Positions 24,952 to 33,810 of a DNA stretch of 64,000 bases are shown piece after piece. A program made the position numbers and the translations under genes. Origin of the DNA: Candidatus Poribacteria bacterium (GTDB lineage: Bacteria; Poribacteria; WGA-4E; WGA-3G); NCBI GenBank assembly GCA_028820845.1, contig JAPPII010000026.1, positions 1 through 64,000 of the forward strand, given 5' to 3'. The notes beneath the pieces are model-generated. The model searched no databases, was not told where the DNA came from, and saw nothing but the letters and a program-made list of their open reading frames with translations. Every line of letters begins with the position of its first letter. Within the stretch, counting starts at the first letter, position 1.

Positions 24952-25644
24952 TCAGTTTCTATCTTCAGCCTGGAGGCGTTCAAGCGTTGCCAAAGCCTTC
25001 GCCAGTTCAGACTCGGCGTGTTCACGAGCAAGGGCTTCCTGTTCAGCACGTTCTTCAGCCTGTTCAGCACGTTCTTGGGGAGGTTCCAACCACTGCTCTA
25101 TCGCGGGATCATACAAGCCCAACACCCCATCGCGCTCACCGAGTTCTAAGTTCAGCACCGATGACGGAAGACGCTCATTCACAAATGCAATTTCCTCATA
25201 CGCGCCATTAACCAAATGAAAACCTATGAAATGTGGCTGTATTTGATGGCGTGGGTCATAGATGTAATATTCCTGCACTTTCAGAACAGACGCATATAAA
25301 TCTTTCTTCCGGGTTAGATCATGCTGAACTGTGCTCGGACTTGCAAGTTCTATCACAAAATCGGGTGTGTGAGATTCCTCCCAGGTCAGATAGGTGCCAC
25401 GCTGCTTTTTCGCGACTCCCCGAACGACAAAAACATCGGGGGCAACCGATTTCGTTGCATCGCCCATTTCGTAATAGATTAACAGATCTCCAGAAACATA
25501 AACATCATCATGTTCCCGAAAGTGATGTTCAATCATTTGAAGGAGGTCCATAAGTAATTTACGATGCCAATCAGTTTCTGCCATAGGTTTACCGTCTGAA
25601 GAGGGATAGAAGGGTATTGGAGCAGACACGACTTTTTGCTGCAT
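24952..25644 (-). CDS. Uma2-family (DUF820) endonuclease-like protein with coiled-coil tail
   Basis: The start is the ATG at 25644 after AGGAGGTGGAACC, giving 230 residues. The PD-(D/E)XK-like core has SVAPDVFVVRG, TPDFVIELASPSTVQHDL and VQEYYIYDP, the usual Uma2 blocks; Asp and Glu of the second block are the likely metal ligands. The last ~45 residues (QERAEQAEERAEQEALARE and onward) form a charged coiled coil, common at the end of Uma2 proteins. Their biological role is not known. It precedes the metalloprotease genes in the same orientation. Confidence 0.85.
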   Translation of the reverse strand: MQQKVVSAPIPFYPSSDGKPMAETDWHRKLLMDLLQMIEHHFREHDDVYVSGDLLIYYEMGDATKSVAPDVFVVRGVAKKQRGTYLTWEESHTPDFVIELASPSTVQHDLTRKKDLYASVLKVQEYYIYDPRHQIQPHFIGFHLVNGAYEEIAFVNERLPSSVLNLELGERDGVLGLYDPAIEQWLEPPQERAEQAEERAEQEALAREHAESELAKALATLERLQAEDRN

Positions 25645-25693
25645 GGTTCCACCTCCTAAAAGGGTTATCAAATTGCTAAGGGGTTAGTCATTA

Positions 25694-25722
25694 AGAATAA
25701 CATACAAGTTGTGATATGTCAA
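25694..25722 (-). promoter_or_regulatory. Sigma-70 promoter of the Uma2/metalloprotease unit
   Basis: Minus strand TTGACA (25722-25717), a 17-base spacer, TATTCT (25699-25694), 50 bases before the Uma2 ATG. Confidence 0.65.
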
Positions 25723-25758
25723 TTTTCAATGCTTTTTTTACGAGTTGCTACGCTCATT

Positions 25759-26514
25759 TTATTCATAATGAATTCGCTGACTTCCATCAAATGAGAATCG
25801 CGGCCAATCGCGTTCCCAGTTTTCGGAGGCGTAAGGGATATAATGGCACGCTAACGCATGTCTACGGGTACCGGGCTGCAGAATTTCTGCACCGCCGTGG
25901 ATTAATTTGCCGTCAAAGAGAATCACATCTCCAGCGTTCACCATAACTTGAACCGCATCCACGCCATTTTCTTCAAAAACTTGTTTGACTGCTGGAAAAT
26001 AGCGATTGTGCTGTTGTTGCTCGTAGGTTTCTCCCGGTAGAAAGGTCATCGGCACGTCCTTTTTCGTAACTAATTGACCTTTATGTGAACCCGGTTGTAC
26101 GATGAGGGGACCGTTATTCTCATCAACACTGACCATCGCGATCCACGCAGACATGCAGTCGGGCAGATAGTATTGGTCTTGATGGAATGGATGCTCTGAA
26201 CCTTCGTAAAAGTGCATTGTCTGGATGCCTTCCGGTTCCCCGCCAAAGCAGTCTGTGAGTGGCTTGTGTAAGCGCGAATCGATCAGCAAGTCCAATACAC
26301 GTTGGTCATATAGATGCTGATTAAAGGTACGAGCCCCATATTTATCCTGTTGAAAGAATCCTTCGAGATGTTTATGCCCTGTGTGAAGGTCTTCCATGTG
26401 CGCTACAAAACTTTGACATTCTTCCGCTGAGAAGACGCTTTCAAGGACGAGATACCCGTTTTCCTGATAGAACGCTTTTTGCGTAGGTGTTAAGCCTCTC
26501 TTTTCGGATGTCAT
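25759..26514 (-). CDS. Phytanoyl-CoA dioxygenase (PhyH) family protein
   Basis: A 251-residue protein of usual family length. Near the N-terminus KAFYQENGYLVLESVFSAEE is the typical PhyH opening. The iron triad is in HPFHQDQYYLPD (H-x-D) and KLIHGGAEILQPGTRRHAL (distal His, then Arg for 2-oxoglutarate), and VSVDENNGPLIVQPGSHK is the conserved middle block. It has its own upstream region shared divergently with peptidase E. The substrate is unknown; it is only distantly related to the other three PhyH proteins here. Confidence 0.9.
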   Translation of the reverse strand: MTSEKRGLTPTQKAFYQENGYLVLESVFSAEECQSFVAHMEDLHTGHKHLEGFFQQDKYGARTFNQHLYDQRVLDLLIDSRLHKPLTDCFGGEPEGIQTMHFYEGSEHPFHQDQYYLPDCMSAWIAMVSVDENNGPLIVQPGSHKGQLVTKKDVPMTFLPGETYEQQQHNRYFPAVKQVFEENGVDAVQVMVNAGDVILFDGKLIHGGAEILQPGTRRHALACHYIPYASENWERDWPRFSFDGSQRIHYE

Positions 26515-26611
26515 TTTTCCCCCTCAAGAAGTTGCGGATACTGTTTATGCTTCTCTGCTTTTATTTTAACACAGTTGTTGATGAAATTGCAGTTAAATTT
26601 CCGAAGGTTTT

Positions 26612-26640
26612 TTGACAATGTTTGTTGAATCTGCTATTAT
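26612..26640 (+). promoter_or_regulatory. Sigma-70 promoter of the peptidase E-like gene
   Basis: TTGACA (26612-26617), a 17-base spacer, TATTAT (26635-26640), about 50 bases before the ATG at 26689. This is one of the best promoter matches in the window. Confidence 0.7.
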
Positions 26641-26688
26641 TATTCTTATTCTCGAAATAAAAGGATAAGAAGGTTTAGGAGACGATTG

Positions 26689-27438
26689 ATGAAAACAGTT
26701 CCTAAGATCGTCGCAGTCGGTGGCGGGGAAATCAGTGAGCAAGAAACCGCTACGATTGACAGGCGTATCATTGAATTAACAGGTAAAACACAGCCCAAGG
26801 CACTCTTTATTCCAACTGCCAGTAGCGATGCCCCTGGATACATTGACACCTTTGAAGCGTATTACGGTGGACATTTTGGATGTCAAACGCGCATTCTCAC
26901 ACTCACTCAAAATCCGCCAGGGTTTGAGGAGATGTCCGCATTGGTATTGGACTCAGACCTCGTCTATGTTGGGGGCGGGAATACCTATCGGATGATGAAA
27001 CTGTGGCGGCGATTGGGATTAGATGCCGTGTTGACAGAAGCTGCATCCCGCGGGACTGTGCTATCGGGTCTCAGTGCTGGTGCGATCTGCTGGTTTAAAT
27101 ACGGACATAGCGATTCTCGCTCTTTCTCGAGTAATCCGAAGTGGGACTATATCCGCGTCAGAGGACTCGGGTTCATTAATGCAATATACTGTCCGCATTA
27201 TCATTTTGAAGGGCGTGAACCTTCTTTTTTCGAGATGATCGCAAAACGCGGGGGCATCGGAATCGCTTGTGATAACAACGCCGCGATTGAAATCGTCGGT
27301 GAGCAGTATCGTGTTCTCACCTCTGCACCTACTGGAAAGGCATACAAGTTCTTCAAACGTAACGGAAACGTCGTTCCTGTGGAATTATCTCAGGATAGTG
27401 AGTATAGACCTTTAGCTAACCTTTTAAGGCGGCAATAA
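26689..27438 (+). CDS. Peptidase E-like (S51 family, class I amidotransferase fold)
   Basis: The start is the ATG at 26689 after TTTAGGAGACGATTG, giving 249 residues. The fold markers are IVAVGGGEISEQE at the start, VYVGGGNTYRMMKLW near residue 95, and the nucleophile elbow LSGLSAGAICWF near 128, whose Ser is the catalytic residue. A His in YCPHYHFEGREPSF follows. S51 enzymes cleave after N-terminal Asp in dipeptides; distant members include cyanophycinase. The substrate here is not certain. It has its own sigma-70-like promoter. Confidence 0.85.
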   Translation: MKTVPKIVAVGGGEISEQETATIDRRIIELTGKTQPKALFIPTASSDAPGYIDTFEAYYGGHFGCQTRILTLTQNPPGFEEMSALVLDSDLVYVGGGNTYRMMKLWRRLGLDAVLTEAASRGTVLSGLSAGAICWFKYGHSDSRSFSSNPKWDYIRVRGLGFINAIYCPHYHFEGREPSFFEMIAKRGGIGIACDNNAAIEIVGEQYRVLTSAPTGKAYKFFKRNGNVVPVELSQDSEYRPLANLLRRQ

Positions 27439-27620
27439 CATTGAATCTTATTTCGCGCCGCGTCAGGGGAACCCGAATCTAAAATTAGGCTTGATTGATC
27501 ATAGCCACTGTGTTATCCTATTTCCACTAAATATTTTTATCAGGAGGCACCTTTTCTTTCCGTGGTAAGAACCCCATCGGTCTTTTGGGGATGCGGGAAG
27601 CCTGGGTTGTTAGAGTTTTT

Positions 27621-28637
27621 ATGCAGGTCGCAGCAATGTTTGGTGAAGGTAAAGGCGGTGTCGTTGAGAAGCCGGATCCTCGGGCAGCTGGGGATGTCGT
27701 CGTTGTCAAGATTCATGCCGTTCCGATGTGTACGGAGTATAAAGGATTTATAGGCGGAGGTACTGGCGAACACTTTGGACACGAAGCCGCGGGTGAAGTC
27801 GTTGAAGTCGCACAACCCGGTCGTGTCAAAGTCGGAGACCGCGTCGTCGTGCAACCTCAGAGCGGTTGCGGTAAGTGTTCGCTGTGTGTTGTCGGGGAAC
27901 ATATCCACTGCCAGAGTCCGCGTCGCGTCAGCGAAACCCTCGGTACAGAAGCGGCTTCGGCAACTTACGCGCAATATCTCCACAAAATGGACGAATTGCT
28001 GTCTCCAATCCCAGACAGTGTGAGTTATGAACACGCAGGAATGGCGTGTTGTGGACTCGGACCGACATTCGGGGCAATGGAACAGATGCAAGTCAACGCC
28101 TTGGATACCGTCATGGTTACCGGCTTAGGTCCGGTTGGGTTAGGCGGTATTATCAACGCACACTATCGCGGGGCGCGTGTCATCGGCGTGGACAGCCATC
28201 CCTATCGGGCAGAACTCGCCAAGAAGTTAGGCGCAGAGGCGGTGTTCAACCCAACGGATTCGGATGTCCTTGAACAAATTCTCGACTTCACAGATGGGGT
28301 CGGTGTTGACAAAGCTGTGGATTGCTCAGGTGCGTCCGCCGCGCATCGGTTAATGGTCGATGCAGCACGCAGGAAGGGACAGGTTACATTCGTCGGTGAA
28401 GGTGGAGAGTTTCCGCTCGGTGCGAGTCGGGATATGATTCGGAAGGGGATTGTCCTCCGCGGGAATTGGCACTACAACCTTGGGGATTATCCCAAATTAA
28501 TGCAGGTCATTCAATCTGTATCCGACCAGATAGACACCTTTATCACACACACCTTCCCGATGCGTGACGTGCAACAGGCATGGGAACTCCAAGCCACCGG
28601 AGAGTGCGGTAAGGTCGTGCTGCATCCTTGGGAATAG
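27621..28637 (+). CDS. Zinc-dependent alcohol dehydrogenase (MDR family)
   Basis: A 338-residue reading from the ATG at 27621, chosen because MQVAAMFGEGKG matches the usual MDR opening; an ATG at 27591 would add ten residues, and neither has a clear Shine-Dalgarno. The AGGAGG at 27542-27547 is too far away. Catalytic zinc ligands lie in PMCTEYKGF and GHEAAGEVVE. The structural zinc loop is CGKCSLCVVGEHIHC. The NAD(P) fold is VMVTGLGPVGLGGI. It oxidises an alcohol or polyol with NAD(P); substrate unknown. Confidence 0.85.
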   Translation: MQVAAMFGEGKGGVVEKPDPRAAGDVVVVKIHAVPMCTEYKGFIGGGTGEHFGHEAAGEVVEVAQPGRVKVGDRVVVQPQSGCGKCSLCVVGEHIHCQSPRRVSETLGTEAASATYAQYLHKMDELLSPIPDSVSYEHAGMACCGLGPTFGAMEQMQVNALDTVMVTGLGPVGLGGIINAHYRGARVIGVDSHPYRAELAKKLGAEAVFNPTDSDVLEQILDFTDGVGVDKAVDCSGASAAHRLMVDAARRKGQVTFVGEGGEFPLGASRDMIRKGIVLRGNWHYNLGDYPKLMQVIQSVSDQIDTFITHTFPMRDVQQAWELQATGECGKVVLHPWE

Positions 28638-28662
28638 TTGACGAAGAGCCAGCACGAAAAGG

Positions 28663-30015
28663 TTACCAGACGGTCGCGTCTTGGAGACGACGCAGTTTGA
28701 GAACGAAGGAATCCTCGTTGAGTTCTATCATATCGTAAGAGATCGCTTCCCCTTGGGAGATATCGCGTTTGAGTTTGACATCATAAGCCAGACCGAGGGG
28801 AAGTAGATTCTCAGCACGCGCAATCTCTGCCTTCTCAATCAGACCGTTAACGGTATACCCACCGCTGCCATCAAGCACCTCTCCGACTTTCAGGTTGCGT
28901 TTGGCAACCGTTATGACATCGGCGACCGGTGTCGGCAACGGTGTCCCCGTTGGTTGTCCGTAAAGCGCAGCTTTCGCAATCGAAATTGGAGCTTCAACGG
29001 CTACAAGGTGGTACGGACGATAGAGAAGGTAGTTCTGACCGTCGCCACCCGGATGTAGGTTGTAACTGGCGAGGTCTTCTTGTGTAAACGGGTGATCCGT
29101 CCGAATCACAACGAACACGCCCATCCGAAGTGGATCGTCTAACATCGTCTTGCCATCGGTTGCGATGCTGTTTGCGAGTTCGACGACACCGTGGCGGCTC
29201 AAAATGCCGCCTGCTTCTTTTGTGCTGAAGACTTGGGCGATGTCGGAAATGTTCACTGAAGGTTCGTGCATCCCGCGAATATCGGGTGGGAGTCCAGCCA
29301 TGTTCGCCAACGAGGTCATCTCAATCTGCGCCTTTGAACCATCTCGGAACGAGTTGAACATCTTGAAGTTAATCGTGCGCCGTTCAATGAGTTCTTCACT
29401 AAACCCGAACCGTTGCGGAACGGTATCGGGTATTCCAGCGCGGTCGTCATCATAAAAGACTGTGCCTCGCCCCGCAGCGACAATCTCGAAACCAAGCGTT
29501 TTTGCCCACTCAACGATGTTCATCGTCACACCGGGCTGGTCACCGTCAACGAGGGTATAGACAACACCAGCATTATCCGCCAAGCGTCTCAGGAACGAAC
29601 CGACGGTAACATCTGTCTCGACGTTAACCATCACGAGATGCTTTTTGTGCATCAGGGTGTGGTAAGCCATTTCTGCCCCGACTTCCGGGATACCGGTTGC
29701 TTCGACAACGACATCGATGAGATCCGATTGGATAATATGCATTCCGTCCACAGTAATTGCTCGTTTCCAACTGCGGATGGTGTCGTTCAAGGTGTTCGTA
29801 TCCTGAACGCGTGAGATTTCATCAACTGGGACATTGCTGGCAGTATATGCGTTCGTGGCGTGTGCCAGATTGATGTCGGCAATCGCGCTCGCTACGATAC
29901 CTTCCATTTGTGAAAGCTGCGCGACCAACCCCGCACCGAATTTCCCGGCACCAATGATACCCACACGAATCGGATTGTTTGTCGCTGCACGCTCGGCGAG
30001 TTGTCTACTGAACAT
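28663..30015 (-). CDS. Homoserine dehydrogenase-like NAD(P) oxidoreductase with C-terminal SAF domain
   Basis: A 450-residue protein. The N-terminal Rossmann fold is RVGIIGAGKFGAGLVAQL; the middle has VVVEATGIPEVGAEMAYH and VYTLVDGDQPGVTMNIVEWA, as in homoserine-dehydrogenase-like enzymes of sugar-acid metabolism. From about residue 365 a SAF domain begins (VITVAKRNLKVGEVLDG), a fold found in antifreeze proteins, sialic acid synthases and UxaA-type altronate dehydratases. It probably oxidises or reduces a sugar-derived substrate; the exact reaction is not clear. It converges with the alcohol dehydrogenase gene (25 bases between stops). Confidence 0.75.
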   Translation of the reverse strand: MFSRQLAERAATNNPIRVGIIGAGKFGAGLVAQLSQMEGIVASAIADINLAHATNAYTASNVPVDEISRVQDTNTLNDTIRSWKRAITVDGMHIIQSDLIDVVVEATGIPEVGAEMAYHTLMHKKHLVMVNVETDVTVGSFLRRLADNAGVVYTLVDGDQPGVTMNIVEWAKTLGFEIVAAGRGTVFYDDDRAGIPDTVPQRFGFSEELIERRTINFKMFNSFRDGSKAQIEMTSLANMAGLPPDIRGMHEPSVNISDIAQVFSTKEAGGILSRHGVVELANSIATDGKTMLDDPLRMGVFVVIRTDHPFTQEDLASYNLHPGGDGQNYLLYRPYHLVAVEAPISIAKAALYGQPTGTPLPTPVADVITVAKRNLKVGEVLDGSGGYTVNGLIEKAEIARAENLLPLGLAYDVKLKRDISQGEAISYDMIELNEDSFVLKLRRLQDATVW

Positions 30016-30042
30016 ATAAGGTTGTTCCTTTGATTGCGGACG

Positions 30043-30624
30043 CTATTCAAGTGTCCCTTGAGTTGATTTTTCGTATGCTGCGCGTGTAATTTCAAAGTCC
30101 AACGTCTTTCCATCGTCCACTTCTCGTACAACCGTGAATCCAAGCGATTCCCACAACCTTTTTGAGCGGGGGTTGTCAACGTTGACATCTACTGGACAGA
30201 AACGATCAATCCCTAATTTTTCAAAAGCGTGCGCCATCAAGCACCGGATAACCTCTTTTCCATAGCCTTTACCCCACAATGTCTTATCCCAGATTCCGAT
30301 GGGTGACCGCATCACTTTTTCACCCTCAATTTTCGCTCGTTCCAAGTTCATCCACTGTAAACATACCTCGCCAATCGTTCTGCCGCTCGTCTTTTCTACG
30401 ATCGCAAACAGAAATCCATCTTTCCTCATGTATTTGCCCGCACTTTTGAGGTATTCCTTTGTTATAGGTTCGTCGGGTGGCTCTCCCTCCATTGCTTCCA
30501 GAAACTCAGGTTCGTTGTAAAAAGGTACCGCAATGTCAAAATCGGCTTCCTTAAAGGGTCTCAGTATCAGACGCTCCGTTTCCAAGTGAATATTATGTTC
30601 TGCAAAATTATCTGGTTGTGTCAT
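30043..30624 (-). CDS. GNAT-family N-acetyltransferase (RimJ/RimL type)
   Basis: The start is placed at the ATG at 30624, after the aspartyl protease stop, giving 193 residues; an upstream ATG at 30669 would overlap that gene by 22 bases. The opening ETERLILRPFKEADFD is the classical RimJ/RimL start; motif A is GIWDKTLWGKGYGKEVIR and motif B VDVNVDNPRSKRLWESLGF. It acetylates an amine on a protein or small molecule using acetyl-CoA. It is probably cotranscribed with the upstream protease-like gene. Confidence 0.85.
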   Translation of the reverse strand: MTQPDNFAEHNIHLETERLILRPFKEADFDIAVPFYNEPEFLEAMEGEPPDEPITKEYLKSAGKYMRKDGFLFAIVEKTSGRTIGEVCLQWMNLERAKIEGEKVMRSPIGIWDKTLWGKGYGKEVIRCLMAHAFEKLGIDRFCPVDVNVDNPRSKRLWESLGFTVVREVDDGKTLDFEITRAAYEKSTQGTLE

Positions 30625-30647
30625 ATTTGAAATTTCCGTATCAGTTG

Positions 30648-31061
30648 TTAGAGAATTTCTATAATCCATTTGCCATCGTGTGCGGGATTATAGATAAGTC
30701 CCTCTTTTATATCAAGACAGAGATCGAGATGTTCCAATACCATGTGTCCAACGAGAACAGGGGACCCCTCAGGCAGATCGGTAACTTGTATTGACCTTGT
30801 GCGTCCCAGAATCGTAAATTGAACTTCTGAATAGAGGATGGGCTCAACAATGCCGGTAGCTGCACGAGCTCGCGTCATTTCAATAGGCGTGAGACCGAGT
30901 TGTTCAATGAGAGAAGTCGGTAAGCAAAGACCCGTCGCACCGGTATCAACAAGGGCATCTGGGACGGTAAGCCGCCGCACGTCTTCCGGCTTCATAACAC
31001 CCAGCTTTACGGCTACCAAGTCATATAGATTTTCGAGTTCAATTTGTGTGGTGGGTCTCAT
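30648..31061 (-). CDS. Retropepsin-like aspartyl protease
   Basis: The start is the ATG at 31061 behind TAGGAGGGAAAGAA, giving 137 residues; the upstream ATG lacks such a site. The active site triad is in PDALVDTGATGLCLP (D-T-G followed by the flap-side hydrophobic LCLP). The rest (VQVTD-like strand and GSPVLVGHMVLEHLDL) matches the bacterial clan AA retropepsin-like family, whose members are single-domain and should act as dimers. Such short proteins are often paired with small regulators; here a GNAT follows. The target is unknown. Confidence 0.8.
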   Translation of the reverse strand: MRPTTQIELENLYDLVAVKLGVMKPEDVRRLTVPDALVDTGATGLCLPTSLIEQLGLTPIEMTRARAATGIVEPILYSEVQFTILGRTRSIQVTDLPEGSPVLVGHMVLEHLDLCLDIKEGLIYNPAHDGKWIIEIL

Positions 31062-31120
31062 TTCTTTCCCTCCTATTTTAGTGTTGATTTTTGATGTTGA
31101 TTGTCGTATTGGCACTCACA

Positions 31121-31149
31121 ATTATAGCAGTCTAAACAGGAAATATCAA
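31121..31149 (-). promoter_or_regulatory. Sigma-70 promoter of the retropepsin-like/GNAT pair
   Basis: Minus strand TTGATA (31149-31144), a 17-base spacer, perfect TATAAT (31126-31121), 60 bases before the ATG. Confidence 0.7.
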
Positions 31150-31193
31150 GATAAACAAAGTCTGCTACAATGTAACTATCACACCTACAAATC

Positions 31194-33347
31194 CTACAGA
31201 CTGAATAGATAGGTAAACTTACTCAAAACCGTCCATTCGTGTCCGTTGAGACCTTCCGATGTGTTCCATGCCTGATCGTACACGAGATAGAAATCGCTAC
31301 CGGGACGATAGATGTAATTAATCAAAAAGTTCGCGCTCGCACGTTGGGCATCGTCATTCCACTGTGCGTACAGTTTGGTAAAGAAACGGGTGTTCAACGC
31401 GTAACTAATGCGGGTACCAATGACGTTTGTTGTAAAGCGTTCGCTTTCAGGCAATTTAATCCAATTGCGCTGGTATCGCGTTTCGATCGCCAGTTGATAG
31501 GTCATCCGCCACTGGCTATCTATGTCGAAACCGACACGGTTGCCGTTAAAGTAATCCCCAAAGTCTATTCCACCGAATACGCTAAACGGACGGCTGGTCT
31601 GGGTGAAAACAGTGAGCGAGACCTCGTTCATCTCGTAATCGCCAGCCGGAATCTCAACATCACTGATTGTGAAAGGTTCGTTAACACGATCAAAGACCCG
31701 TTTGAAATCAAGATTGAATCCGTCATCAGAGTCCCAGAGCATACTCCCACCGGTGGATAGGTCCCAACCGATGAGACTGTTATCGTGGTCCAACAGATAG
31801 CTGCCAGAGAAAAGCGCGCCAACGTCTCGTATGCTGTACTGTCTGATTTGGCGTTCGTAACTGGTATTCAACATCAACGAGCGGATGTCTGTCCGATTTA
31901 CGAATCCCATTTTGCTTGTAAATTCAGGACCGATGTCGAGATAAGAGGCGTTAATGCGGAATTGGTCGTTGCGCCAATCATTTGAGAGATACCATGCGAA
32001 ATCGCTTTCGTCGGGCTCTGGAGACCAACTGCCGACGGTCATTGCGCGCATCCGCCACTGATCGTGTGGTCGAAAAAATAAATCTACTCCACCGTTGCGA
32101 TGGTAGTTGCCGGTAACGTCACTTTGTCGGTTAGTGAGAATGAAACCCATACTTGAATCGCTGAGTATATCGCGCTGCATTCTTAGCACAGAGAAATTCG
32201 TCAACGGTACGTCCGATGTAGCATCGGTCGTCATATTGAGCGCACCGATACTGTAGGGTCCGACTTTCCCTGTGAGTTTACCACCACCAAGGAGTCGAAC
32301 CTGTTGTTCGTTTTCGATACCGATCCGACGGCTGTAAAAAACCGACAACGGGGGTGGACCGAAATCTCCGATACCTGCACCGAAGGCGAACAGTCCGCTG
32401 CCCTCAAGAAAAAATTCGCGGCGTTCGGGGAAAAAGAGATCGAATCGTGTGAGGTTGACCTCTTCCTGGTCTGCCTCTACCTGCGCGAAATCGGTGTTTA
32501 CAGTCAAGTCCAGTGTCAGGTTTGATGTTATTCCGTATTTCATATCAAGCCCGAGGTCGCCTTCGGTTGTCCGCTTCCAAATTGTATCGTCGAGATTCCT
32601 CGCCAACCCGCCGAGGAGGTACGGTTTGACATCAAAATAGGATGGCGATGTGATGCCTTGGAGTCCAATCACTTTGCCTTGATAGGTAGGGTGATAGGTG
32701 CCGGGCCAACTCTCGCTGCGAGGCACTTGTATCCATTGCGATGTTTCGTTCTTTCGCGCGATGTTCCGTCCAAAATTCACGCCCCATACCATCGAGTCGC
32801 TCTTTTTGAACCGCAGCTGGTTAAAGGGAATCGCGATTTCGACCGTCCATCCTTTATCGTGTCGCTGTCCGCCCGCTTCCCAGATACAATCCCAGCTCCC
32901 GTTAAGGTTCTCCCCACCATCCGTGACTGCGGTATCTGACATCGCACCAAGGGCATTCATCCGAAAAAAGAAGCACTGCCGTTTATCGCCATAGGTGTCG
33001 AGCATTACGTAAACATTATCATTTTGCCAAAGCTGCCCGTCGCGCCGCATCTCGTTGGCAACGACTTTTTCGGGTTCGGAGTCGTAGCATTCAAATCCGA
33101 TATAAAGTTTCTCTGTGTCGTACAACATCCGCACCTCAGTGCGTTCGCTAATGGGTTGCCCTTCATCGGGTGATTGTTGCGTAAAGTCGTCGATAACTTG
33201 TGCCTCTGTCCAAGCCTCTTCATTGAGATGTCCGTCAATTTCGATTGTTTCTTGTGTTAGCAAGGGTCTAATTTCTTTGCTGGCTCTGGCGTTTAAATTT
33301 ATTGCTGCAACCACTACCAATACCAATAAAGCTATTCTGGAACGCAT
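31194..33347 (-). CDS. Outer-membrane protein with CBM9-like and DUF5916 beta-barrel domains
   Basis: A 717-residue protein with a signal peptide (1-23) and GAGGAGG before the ATG. Residues about 25-220 form the carbohydrate-binding family 9-like domain (EIDGHLNEEAWTEAQVIDDF, LYIGFECYDSEPEKVVANE, VEIAIPFNQLRFK). The rest is rich in alternating aromatic strands (DFAQVEADQEEVNLTRFDLF, FFPERREFFLEGSGLF) and ends in a phenylalanine-containing strand, as expected of an outer-membrane beta-barrel of the DUF5916 type. The role may be glycan binding or uptake at the surface; evidence for transport is indirect. It implies a diderm cell. Confidence 0.85.
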   Translation of the reverse strand: MRSRIALLVLVVVAAINLNARASKEIRPLLTQETIEIDGHLNEEAWTEAQVIDDFTQQSPDEGQPISERTEVRMLYDTEKLYIGFECYDSEPEKVVANEMRRDGQLWQNDNVYVMLDTYGDKRQCFFFRMNALGAMSDTAVTDGGENLNGSWDCIWEAGGQRHDKGWTVEIAIPFNQLRFKKSDSMVWGVNFGRNIARKNETSQWIQVPRSESWPGTYHPTYQGKVIGLQGITSPSYFDVKPYLLGGLARNLDDTIWKRTTEGDLGLDMKYGITSNLTLDLTVNTDFAQVEADQEEVNLTRFDLFFPERREFFLEGSGLFAFGAGIGDFGPPPLSVFYSRRIGIENEQQVRLLGGGKLTGKVGPYSIGALNMTTDATSDVPLTNFSVLRMQRDILSDSSMGFILTNRQSDVTGNYHRNGGVDLFFRPHDQWRMRAMTVGSWSPEPDESDFAWYLSNDWRNDQFRINASYLDIGPEFTSKMGFVNRTDIRSLMLNTSYERQIRQYSIRDVGALFSGSYLLDHDNSLIGWDLSTGGSMLWDSDDGFNLDFKRVFDRVNEPFTISDVEIPAGDYEMNEVSLTVFTQTSRPFSVFGGIDFGDYFNGNRVGFDIDSQWRMTYQLAIETRYQRNWIKLPESERFTTNVIGTRISYALNTRFFTKLYAQWNDDAQRASANFLINYIYRPGSDFYLVYDQAWNTSEGLNGHEWTVLSKFTYLFSL

Positions 33348-33810
33348 TTTTCCTCCTCTTTTAGAGTTTTTCTTCCTTACAAACGTAATGCCTTTGGTTG
33401 TCGTCTTAAAAAAGAAACACCCCCACCGAAATCTCCATTTTGTGATGTCCAGTGATGGGCGTTGTATTGTGTAACTTCAAAAATCTATTATCTGCTACTC
33501 ATAAGCCCACCCCTGTCTGGTACATAGAAATAGCGCACAGCACAGCACCAATACCAACTGATGTGCAAAGGCGGTTTTTATGTATCAACGTGGTAAGCGG
33601 CAGATAAAGCATTTGATGATCCTGTTTTGGAATTTTATGTATGTTAAGTATTATGGCACATTTTGCCCTTGAATGTCAAAGTTTTTTAAATTCCTGATAG
33701 AATTCTATAAGAACCTTTAACCTTCAGTTTTCTGAAAAATTCACATTTTTTTCACGAAATCGGAATGATTTACAACTTTGGTGGAAAGATTTAAATCGGT
33801 AGGGTGATTA
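33348..33810. other. AT-rich intergenic stretch
   Basis: No ORF, clear promoter or long inverted repeat is seen. It separates two leftward genes and probably holds the promoter of the outer-membrane protein gene; runs of T and A around 33640-33760 are the only notable trait. Confidence 0.5.

Noticed and set aside
27540-28091. A 183-residue minus-strand frame over the alcohol dehydrogenase
   Set aside because: It overlaps a confident gene on the other strand and lacks a Shine-Dalgarno or domain.
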